Positions 37,266 to 49,200 of a stretch of 64,000 nucleotides of DNA are shown here, in pieces. This DNA comes from Loripinus fragilis (taxonomy: Eukaryota; Mollusca; Bivalvia; Lucinida; Lucinidae). The notes under the pieces are model-generated. The model made no database searches and was not told where the DNA came from. It was given only the letters and a program-made list of their open reading frames with translations. Location: NCBI GenBank assembly GCA_964019695.1, contig CAXHUL010000231.1:1-64000 (forward strand), written 5' to 3'. Each line of letters starts with the position of its first letter. Position 1 is the first letter of the stretch. Made by a program: the position numbers and the translations under genes.

Positions 37266-40200
37266 CGACGACGACGACGACGACCACGACGATGATGATG
37301 ATGACTTCAAAGTGACACCAACATGTAATGGCAGACTTATATAACATATTCTGGAACCAGACTGAATTTGTTTCAATTTTACTCTCTAAAACATTGCCTA
37401 AATTCTATTTCTACACTCAAGACTTGATGGTTAAAAATAAGATTGGTTTGATATCTCTTCCACAACATGAATATACATTGTTTGTATAAATCTCATGTTG
37501 AATGGTAAAATGAATTATAAGCATTTCATCAGGCAACACTGTTTCTTATTTTAGCATATTTACTCTAAGTATAACTTTACCAAAAAGTTAATATAGTAAA
37601 ACCTGTCTTAAGCGGCCACTCAAAAAGAAGACTTCAAGACGGATTATCGCTTAATGCAGGTCAAAAGTATTGCAGAATGCTCCAAGGGGAGCATTCTGCA
37701 ATGCTTTCGGCCTTCATTTAGCTACCATTAATTTGTCATTAAGATCTTTGTTTTGTCTATTTTTGAGTGGTTGCTTAAGACTGGGTTTTACTGTATGGCA
37801 AATTAAATGCAGTAAACAACATTTACAGCGATTTTCCTTACCTAATCCTATTAAGTCAGCAGTACTTGAGCTTATAGGCTTAGCTACCGGGGTCTCTGTC
37901 TTGACAGAAGCAGTCTGTGTGGGCTTGGGTTCTGGCTTATTGGTGGTTGAAAACTGAGGTGCTGAACTTGTCCTTGACATCTGAAGAAGAAATCTCACTG
38001 TATTTATCACCTTAACCATCATGACTGCAGCAGACGACAAATTTTGTGACATCTTTCCTAATTTTCAATTAAAATAAGGTATGATATTTCATGAGAATCG
38101 TCTGCCAGCAGACGATTTTCATGACATATCATGCCTTATTTGTTATTTTTGAAAAAGCAGCATAATTTGAAATTGTCGTCTGCTGCACATTATGGGTGGC
38201 GCTTTATGAGTTAACTCTTTCCCTACTGCTGGACACTTTTGTCATCTGCTGCTTACCTTTGCAAACCATTTGGTTCCAGATTAGGTCTGACAAAACATCG
38301 GGCCTGATCTTGATCCAAACTATTTGACACTCAGATGGTTTTTGTTTGTTTGATTTGATTCTTTATGTCCCTTCAACAATCTTTCAGTTAAACAGGGACA
38401 GGTCTTCCTGGGTTTAACCAGTGCTAAGCTAGGATAAATGTGCCTTGCTCAAGGACAATAACACAGAGATGCCGGTGAGGCTCAAACCCACAGCCCCTCG
38501 GTCTTGAATCAAGCACTCTACCACTGAGCCACTGCGCTCCCAACACTCAGCTGGTGTTCCTGAAAGATTTTTTTTCGAAAAGTTAATTTTGAATAAAATC
38601 AGCAGACGACAAAGAAGCGTGAAATATTACCCGGTAGGCAAACAGTTAAATCCTTCATCTTACATTGCATTAGCATAGGCTCTAGCAATACTACAAGTAT
38701 TTGCAGACTTGTCTGAGCCTTTGCTGGTCATCTATGCAATAAGTACCAAACTTTCATCTTCTAGCTCTAATGTTGTATTTTGGCCAGCCAATGAATTAGG
38801 TACTTGTTTTATATTAAGAGCCGTTGCATGAGATTTCCAACAATGTGGTATGTGCGACCAGCAAAGGCTCAGACCAGCCTGCGCATATGCACAGTTTGAT
38901 CAGAGCCTTTGCTAGTCACTTGAATATTAAGCTACTGACTGAACATCATTTGGAGTTTCTAGGCTTAAAAGGAGGCTGCACAGGCTTGTCTGAGTCTACA
39001 CATGTCAAAATGCCACATTGTTGGAAATCACATGTCATGGCTCATAACTCTTTTACATTTTATTAAGATGTTTCTTTTGAGCACCAAAAACACATGACTT
39101 TAGATTGATGGATAAGAAAACAATTAGTATTTTACACTGAAAATATTAGCAAACCTGGGCCAATGAATACAGTTTGCACACTGTTACTCTCATGTTAGCC
39201 TAAGATAAGGGATTGTAATTAAAAATCAATGTTATTATTTCTTAACCAAAACTTATATTGTTACTCAAATTTAAGAACCATCTGAATGAGACTTCTGTTA
39301 AAACCGACTGATAAGAATAATGTAAATCTATTATCCAAGTTTTTGCATATCTGGACATCTATGGTGAATGTTCAGGTACATACAATTATAAGGCTGGATA
39401 CTGATAGACAAGGGAAAAAACTTCACAAAAGCACTTACTGAAGATGAAATCTGTAAATTTCCCGATGCTTTAGGCCTGGATTTCTTTTTGTCTCTATCGT
39501 CTTCTAACAGCTGTAAAATCAAGCAAGAAAAGTAGGTGATATAAATGCTAGTTTTGATGACATTGTAACAGAACCAGACCTCATCCATAAATGCTATGGT
39601 ACATCAATATATTTATGAATTTCCCAAACATTTAGGGGATAACTGTATTCAAATTTTTCATTTGGGGAGGTATATACGGTTGGTAATTTATTTTCTGGCG
39701 ACGTGCAAGTGGAGCCATAAAACATGATTTCTGAATGATATACCTCCCCAAATGAAATTTTTGAATATTGTTATCCCCATTCTAATGCACTTTTGCAGTT
39801 TTGTGTCAATTTGGACTTTTGCAAGCCAAATAAAGCCAACGAAATTTTACCTAATTAATGATGTCAAACTATTTCCGACAGTATATCGCAGGATATACTG
39901 TCACAAATCATTGACATTACAAAAGCAAGTGCATTAGTAAAGAGATTTTGTCCAACATCTGAGGTTTTCACAAGTAAGTAATTAGTCTCTGTTTAGTCAA
40001 TAAACCATTCCATTACTACCCAAAGTTGTCACACCTAATTGGGTCAGAACAGGCCACCAGATGTAAGTTATATTTTCTATTTCTCAAATAAAACCTATAT
40101 ACTAGTTCATGAGATTTTGGTACTTACCATGCAAGCGTTTTAAGTCATTTTAAACTTATATACAGTAAAACCTGTGTAAAACGACCACTCTCAAAAAGAC

Positions 40201-43200
40201 CCAAAATTGTTTTTCAAGACTAATTATCGCTTAATGCAGGTCAAAAGTATTGCAGGATGCTCTGTTAGCATTCTGCAATACTTTCGACCTTCATTGAACT
40301 ACTTATCTTTAAGACCTTTGTTTTGTCTATTTTTGAGTGGGTGTTTTACACAGGTTTTACTGTAAGCAGGTACCTAGGTTTGGGCCTGAGCCTTCATCCA
40401 GGTCCCTTTATGAGTTCAAATAGTGAAGGCTCTGGGGAAAGACTGCACATTTGAGCAATTTGAGCAGTCTCCTCTGAGCCGTAGCTGCTCCTATACATGT
40501 AATACTAGTATGCAATAAGCACTAAAATCTCATGAGCCGGTTCCTTTATTGTGGTTCAAAAGATGGCTGTTGTTAGCTTAAAACAAATAAGTCTGTACAT
40601 GACTATATCCAACTGCAGTCTGATCAGAAGTGACTTGTTAGCATAACAGACATACATATTTCACACAAAATTTCTAGATTTATGTCAGTCTATGTAGCTG
40701 AGCAAATTGCTTTAATGGCTCATAAATATATACAGTAAAACCTGTCTAAAGAGGCCACTCAAAACAAACACCAAAAATTGGTTTTAAATACCAATTATCG
40801 CTTAATGCAGGTCAAAAGTATTGCAGAATGGTCCAAGGAGAGCATTCTGCAATACTTTTGACCTTCATTAAGCTACCATTTGTCATTAAGATCTTTGTTT
40901 TGTCTATTTTTGAGTGGCAGTTTTACACAGGTTTTACTGTAAGCTTTCCTTTCTGAAAACATTAAACAAGCTAATAAACTAAATAGAAAATACCTGTCAC
41001 ACCAACACCATTTCCCATTACCATACTAAACCTGGATATATAATGTTTTTTAGAAAACAGTGTAGATCCAGATCATCTGGTTCCTGAGAAGCCAGCTGAT
41101 CAGAATCACCCAGTTTTCCACTCCGCTTGTATGTACTTGCAAATAACTGGAGTTCTGCAGTTAATTAGATAAGAATTTTGGAGGAGTGCTGTACATAAAA
41201 ATATTCAGCATGGTAATGGTTAAACATGCAAGCCTTCATTTATCATATGACGTTACTGACTTACTGTTATTCAGTGGATAATGTCTGAAAGTTATGTCAT
41301 AAATAATGATATGACCACACGTAACATAACACATTCGGCTTGAACAAGTAAAGCCATTGCGACGTCCGTTACAACAATGCAAATTTCCATTGAAATAAAC
41401 AAGCTTTGAAGGCGATAAAATCACATTGAATAGGTCATATGATAAACAAAATCTTACACTCAAGATCATTTCAAATTGAATTTATTAAACTCGCCAAAGG
41501 TTCATTTAATAAATTTCATATGAAATGATTGTGAGTGTAAGATCCTCTATGTATGTGTACTTTCAACATGCAAGTTTAGGCACACACTATCTCTACTACT
41601 ATCTCTTGCATGAGCATTATAACCATTGCCAGTGAAACCAACTAGAGTCTTTATCATATAATAAGCAAACACTTTACATTTTATGACAATTCTAAGTCTG
41701 TGGCCTTGACATCAAAGCCATGCCCTGCATGGGGATGGCGCTAAGCAAAACCTTGAGTCCTATATATACTATCATACCAGCTATTAATGAAATGCATTTA
41801 TGTACAACTTTCATATATGAGAATACTAAGTGTGTGAGCCTGATCGTTAGGGCTTTCCCAGGGGTGGGGATGGCAGGGAGTTAACTTAAGAGCTACATCT
41901 ACCATCATGTCAAACACAAATGATTTTCACTAAAGGGTCTCATTAATATATAGCTATATCATGATAAACGTAAATGCAAAAATTTGGCTTTTATATTTAA
42001 AAACCTCTGTGATTTTGACATCAAGGTTATGCATGGGGTCACAAAACCAGGTCCAGCCTCATACTTTAAAAAAGAATATTCTCAAATAGGGCAGTTGTCA
42101 TTGGTGCTGGTAAACTACTTGGATAAGCAGTGAGATAGGATAACAGATCATATACATGTATACTGACGTCAACTAAAAATGCCTAACTCATTATCACTGA
42201 TTTCTCAGCGATGATATACAAAAATGAACAGCCACATACTGCTTCTTTATGTAGAGGTTGGACAATATTGGAAAATGACTTTAATTTGATATGCAGGTGA
42301 CGCGTTGTTCCGATGACGTCATACAGGCTCAACGTACACATGACGGCATTATGCATCAATCCCTTATGATTTCAATTTGAAATTGCACCCGGTTTGTGCC
42401 GTTAATGTTTTGCTGAACAATGAACAAATTTTGGATAATTTTTACAAACAGTTGTGCTTGCGAGAAATAATTTTATGAAATTATGACGTCATATTAAAGA
42501 CAAAATGCAAGATCCGTTTAAGAAACTTGCCAACATTCTCGTTTTGCTTAAAGTAATGGAAAAAATGTTAAGGGGGTACATTAGGTAACGTACACAGAAT
42601 ATGCCTGCATAAAATTACGTTATTTAAGATGAGCCGTAACGGCCAATGGCAAGGCGTTGGTCTACGTTAACGTCATCCAAAATGGCTGCCTGGAACATGT
42701 GCCAGATTGCATTTTCTCAGCAATCTTCGCTGGTTAAAGACTAAAGACTTTGGCAAATGATTCGTAAAAATATTTTCACCCACTTTGCAAAGTCCTGACG
42801 TTTAAGATGTACTGAATTACATGGCAAAAAGGTGGATGGGGTAAGATGCTTCGTTCAACAGACGTAAACAAACATTGTCTGAACATTATAAACCCATTTT
42901 TGGTAAAATAGAGACTGTTTTACAATGGTATAACACGTTTTTCTTGTTAACGGATTGCGTCTAGAAACAAAGCAAATGTGGCTAAAATCTTGTGTCGCAC
43001 AAAACTGATGACCCCTGTCTCAAACCGAGGTTGTTTTCTTAGCTTCAACTATTCTTTCAGCAATTTTGTTTTCATGAGATACGCTTGACTGATAAGATGT
43101 TATAATGCACTAAAATTAATTACTTTAATCTGATCAGTCTATGAGATATTCACGTTTACTTTTAGCTGAGGCGGTTTTTCTTGACGTCAGTATAGATATG

Positions 43201-46200
43201 ACCAAAATATTGTTGAAAGTAACATTAAGCCCTTAAAACAAAACAGTTCTAGTTTACTTAAGATGAAAACAGATGAACATGCAGGTTTTCCAGCACCAGA
43301 AGCAGCAATGCATGACAGCAATAGATCAACTGTAGATCATGCAGGTCAAATTGGTTTGTCTTCACTCTAATTACTCCACTTAAAATAGAAATACACCAGA
43401 GGCCAAAATTGTATTAAAAAGCTGATGTAGTTTGGTTTCTTTGAAATGACAAGCATTTAGATAGGAGTGCATGTGTAACCAAAAATAAATTTTCTTATTT
43501 CTCAACAAAAACATATGTTGTGGGTACTCAAAAGAATCATCTCAATAAGACTTAAAGCAAACTTTTTTGTGTGTAAAAATGTGAAAATTTTCTTATCTAT
43601 CAATTTTGACATTTGTTTTGGGTACTCAAAAGAAATCTCAATGAGATTTAGACATTCCTTTTGAGTACCCACAACATAAATTTTGATTGAGAAATAAGAA
43701 GAAAAAAATTGAATATACAAAGTTATATCCCAAAGGTTATCAATTATCAGGGCTATGAATCAGACAATTAACCCTTAAAGTGCCAAGAAAAAAATCCATC
43801 TGAAAATGTCGTCTGCTGAAGTCATCTGCTGCAAAATGTTGCCTTGCATTACTGCCGAATTAAGTATAAAAGCAAACAGCGTGGACCCTGAACAGACTGC
43901 TCCTCTGATCTGGGCCCACACTGTTTGCCACAGAGGCTTCTTAAACATTTCAGCAGACGAGAAAAGCAGACGACTTTTGTTGCGATTGGCGCATTAAGGG
44001 TTAATACATTTTCAATCATTGCTCATAAAGACCTTTTTTGTGGAGACTCAAAAGATCTTGTCCGTGTTAGAACATTCTTTTGAATTCTGACAACATAAAT
44101 AATTCTAACCCACTTGCTTTTGTAACGCAACGTCTGATCATGTAAAACTAAATTTCAGACCGTATATCTAACGATATACCTCCCCAAATGAAAATTTTGA
44201 ATACAGTTATCCGCAAAATATAAATATTTTTCTGCTGTTTATTGAAATATAAACTACACTAAGCCACCTGCAAAGTAAACAACTTTGGCCATGGGTTTCG
44301 ATATTTTCACAAAACTTATAAGAAAAGCTAAAACCCTTCACATCAAGTACATGGGTGACATTAATATTACATACCTGATTAACCATCAGCTTTAGGTTAC
44401 AAAACATGAATTTGAAAACATTCATGTAAAAAGAAAATCTCTTTGATTATGAGAATCTATCATGTATGTGAGGGGAGATAAAAATCCTTCTTGATATCAC
44501 TGTTTGACATCACAAGGCTTTCAGAATGATGACAAACTGTGATCCTGACGAACAGCTTTTTCTATTCACCCTCTCCCGCAAATGATAAATTCCTTTCCTT
44601 GAAATTCAGTGCTTTTATTTCAAAAATAAACTCCCAGTGGCTCCTGAATATGCTGAGTTATGTGCCCTTACTTTTAGCTACAATTTGTACACTGGCACAT
44701 TTGGCATGTGGGACTTGTGCTGTTAACTTATCTTTCACTTTTAAACAAGCCAAAAAGAAACCGGGCACAAGTCATCAGCATCATAGGAAGGCTTGGAAGC
44801 AATTTAAAATCATCAACAATTGTCAACTCTTTATCTCCTAGTTGCATCTGCTGATAACTTTTGCAAACAGTTGGACCCAGATCAGGCCCGACATTTTGTC
44901 GGGCCTGATCTAAATTTGTTGGGCCTGATCTGGATCCAATCTGTTAAACACTTTGATGGTATTCCTGAAAGATTTTTTCAAAAAAGTTGATTTTGAAAAA
45001 AATCAGCAGACGACAAAAAAGCAAGAAAAATTTCTGATTTCTTACTCACTATCACTTGGAGCAGACATACTATATTTATCTTATAATATCTGGACAGATA
45101 GGCATGAACAAACGATGTAAACCCAAATCAACCTGCTTCTAAAGGAGCTGTCTGGTCAGGGCTTGCATTAATTGACACTCCAATTCTGCATTTGAAATAT
45201 TAGCACAAGCTCATGAGAATTAGATACTTATTGTTAGTGTTCTGTGTCTCTTCATCACTCCAAATAAAAGGTTTTATGACAAGTGTCCTTTCTGGTGCCG
45301 AGTTTTAGTCATGGTAATTATAATAAGTTCCTCCCTACATTTGAACTTTAACATGATGCTGTTAAATGCATACATAGTAGGTTCTCTTTGTTAGATAAAT
45401 ACTTCAAAAGATCAATAATAAGTATCCCTTAAAATTATGATCTTTCTTCAGGTTTTTGCATAAAAAACTCAAACAATTTATTTAATTCAGGGGTAGACAA
45501 TCTTAGTTTCAGCTAATTTATATCTCAAAATCCTCACCTCTTTCGGTACAGTTGGCTTGGGTGGTATCCATTCTTTAGCAATATATTTTTTTGTTTCATA
45601 TTTGGCACGTATGAAGTTCTCTAGGGCTCTGTAAAATACTGTCAAGGAAACTTGTTTGTAATTTTTTCATGTGAAAAATCCGACAGCTCTACAAGGGGAG
45701 GTGCAGCCTCTTGACATTACCAATGTGATCATAAGAGAGGGTTTAGTTATTGCCCAATTCATCAACCTTAGGGGCCATTATCTACCTGAAAGCTTTATCA
45801 TTGTTAAACAAAGCAGGCAATTACCAAAACCCCATCTTATTATATTTTTCATAAACAGTAAAACCTGTGTAAAATGGCCACTCTCAAATAGGCCTAAAAT
45901 TGGTTTTCATGACCAATTATCAAAAGTATTGCAGAATGCTCCAAGGGGAGCATTCTGCAATACTTTTGAGCTGTGTTAAGTTACCATTTGTCATTAAGAT
46001 CTTCGTTCTGTCTATTTTTGAATGACTGCTTAAAACTCTAATGACAGTTCCGACTTAAAGACCCTATTGATGAGATGGTAGGGGCATGATGCTTTGGCTG
46101 TTGTCAGGCCCACCAGGGTTTACCTGTTAGATTTCTTTTGCTCCGGTATTCAGTTTTATGTACTGTTGAGTCCTTATCTTTGCTTTATCTCCTTTTTATA

Positions 46201-49200
46201 TCTTGATTTATATGTTCTAAGAGATGATGCATGGATAAGTTAGGGCTCTTTCATGCAAACCAAACATCTATGTGTCTTGATTGCTGGGAAAGGGCTGACC
46301 TCTTGGCGCTCGTTTGCGATGTTTAATTTTGCTTTTGTCACTTTCCCATGTGGTATCCTGGGTCAGGTGTGGTTTTGTTCGTTTGTTTGATTTTATTCTT
46401 TATGTCCCATCAACAATCTTTCAGTTAAACAGGGACGGGTCTTCCTGCCTGGGTTGAACCAGTACTAAGCTAGATTAAATGTGCCTTGCTCAAGGACCAC
46501 AAAGCAGTTACGCCGGTGAGGCTTGAACCTGCAGCCCCTGGGTCTCGAGTCAAGCACTCTACCACTGAGCCACTACGCTCCCATTCAGGTGTGGTACTTG
46601 ATCATATTAATTCCTGATCTTTACCACCTTTCTTACGTTACTGTAGAACAGTCGGACTCAGACACAGGGCCCTGCAGTGAAATTTACATAGTGATTAAAG
46701 TAATGTATATATGAAATTTGAAAGAAATCGGGTGAGAATTTGATAAAAGTTATCTTCACTGAAATTTTGAAGAAATCGAGTAGGCTGTGTTAGAGTGTCT
46801 ACAAGTGAAATTGATAGGCTCCAGCCATTTTAGCAGCTATCTTGGTTGTTGTTCATCAACCAAAACCTATATTCGAACTTGGACAAGATATTGAAGTAGT
46901 ACATGAATGAAATTTTGTAGATATTGAGTGATAAATGACTAAGTTGGGTGGCCATCTTGTATATTGTTTATCTGACAAAACCCATGTTCAACCTTGGGCT
47001 TGAGTTTGATTAAAGTAATCCATATATGAAATTTGGAATGACTAAGCTGAGTGTCCACAAAAGGGAACCAACAAGCGGGGCTGTTTTGACAGCTATCATG
47101 TTTAGCGTTTATCAGACAAAACCCATATTCAACCTTGGGCAAGAGTTTGATAACAGTAATCCATATATGAAATTTGGAAGAAATCGGGTGATAAATGACT
47201 AAGTTAGAGTGTCACAAAAGCAGACAGACAGGCAGCGGCTATGTTGGATGCCATCGTGGTTAACGTTCATTTGACAAAACCCATATTCAACGCGGCCAAG
47301 AGTTTGATGAAAGTAGTCCATATGAAATTTGGAAGACATCTGATGATAAATGAATAAGCTAGAGTGACCACAAAAGAGTGCGCACAGGTGACTGGCTAGA
47401 CCGACTGACGGACAAGCCAAAAACAATATAGCTCCGCCAACATTTGAGCCGCCACATGAGATTTCCAACAATGTGGTATGTGCGACCAGCAAAGGCTCAG
47501 ACTAGCCTGCGCATATGTGCAGTCTGGTCAGAGCCTTTCCTAGTCGCTTGAATATTCTATGACTGTTAAGCTACTGACCGAACAGCATTTGGAGTTCTAA
47601 GCTTAATAGGAGACTGCACAGGCTCATCTGAGTCTATTCATGTCAAAATGCCACATTGTTGGAAATCTCATGTCGCAGCTCAAAATTGTTGGCGGGTAAA
47701 TGTTGTCGAGGTCCTAAATACATTACATTGTTGCAGATGATGGTGTATTGGAAATATCAAGGAAATTTTACTAATACTTGGTCTTCAAAAATACTTGATA
47801 AAGGATACGAGTCTGTTTGTGGTCTTCTGTAGTTGTCCGGGAGGTTGGCCTCATAGACAGCTCGGGCACGACTGTTTCCCATCTCCATTACCATCTGAAA
47901 TGACATTCATACGTCCAAATAAGCAAACATTTTGATTGCTAAAATTTAGATTACTTAACAGTCTAAACTTATCCTTTGGATACTAAAAATAAAATAAAAA
48001 AACAAGGCCCAAATGCCTGAATCGCTCGTCTGAGTTCCATTGCTTCTTGTATACAGTCACAAGGTTCATAGTCATACAGGCAAGTTCGTGTAAAATTCAA
48101 GGACTTTTCAAGGACTTCTAAAAGCCTCTCCAACAGTTTTCAAGGACTTAATAATAATGACAATTTCACAAGTACTGATCTAAGTGTTAAAAGTCTACTT
48201 CAGAAATGCTAGGACATTAGTATTGGAAAATTAGTATAAAATTGTTGTGCCTATATATGGATTGCATGAAAGTTTCGTACTCTTTACTTTATGCATATAA
48301 TAATGGCATATTTCAAGGAGTTAAAGAAAACCCCTGTTTCACTTTTTGCTACTCTGACAATAATGTTGTAAATTAGAAAATTTGGCTGGGAACAACAATT
48401 TTGGTTTGGTTCTTTACGCCTCAGTCAACAGCTATGGTCATGTCGAGAAAATCTTAGCAGTTAACCAGTACTTCGTGGCAAGTTCATGCACATACTTTCG
48501 CTTGTAACTGACAACAACCCTTCTTGAATCAGCGGAAGGAGGAGAATGACCGTAGTAGAAATTATTTCAGGATCAATCTCCACAAAAGTATAGGACCGTG
48601 CTGGGATCGAACTTGCGACCCCTGGATCTGCAGTCAGACTCCCTACCGACTGCGCTACAGGGCCTGGTAGGGAACATTAATCAAAGGTGTTTGATTATTG
48701 GACCATTTTCTGTGAGTCATATAAGCCCAATACTGTAAAACACGTCATATTCACAGTATCAAATTTTGGTGGTTGTAAAAGACTGACACAAAGGCTTAAT
48801 TAAATTTTGGTGGTTTCTCAATTCAATGACCTTTAAAGTTATTTTCTATTCCCATAGGAGTTACTCTTAAAGGAAAGAATATACTCCCAATCTTGCCTTT
48901 AAAAGTAGCCCTTTTTAACTTGTTTTAAGACATGTTTTTTTCGACATGCAAACAGACTCTTTCATTCAACAGTTGGTTTATCAATACAGATACCAATTAC
49001 CAACATATTAAAGTGTGTGTCAATTTATTGCTTATTGTCTAACTTAAGCTGTATTTGGCTGTCTCATATTTTGGCAAATTTTTGTTTATACCGTCAATAG
49101 CGCCAAATAAAAATAGCCGCCAAATATACAGTAGTACTTACCGCTACTTGTTCAGCTGTCCAAGCATCCAAGTTCACTGATTTTACCTTCGATATATGAA

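Noticed and set aside
37164..37376. Minus-strand poly-serine open frame
   Set aside because: It is the translation of the (GAT)n/(GAC)n microsatellite; no flanking coding signal.
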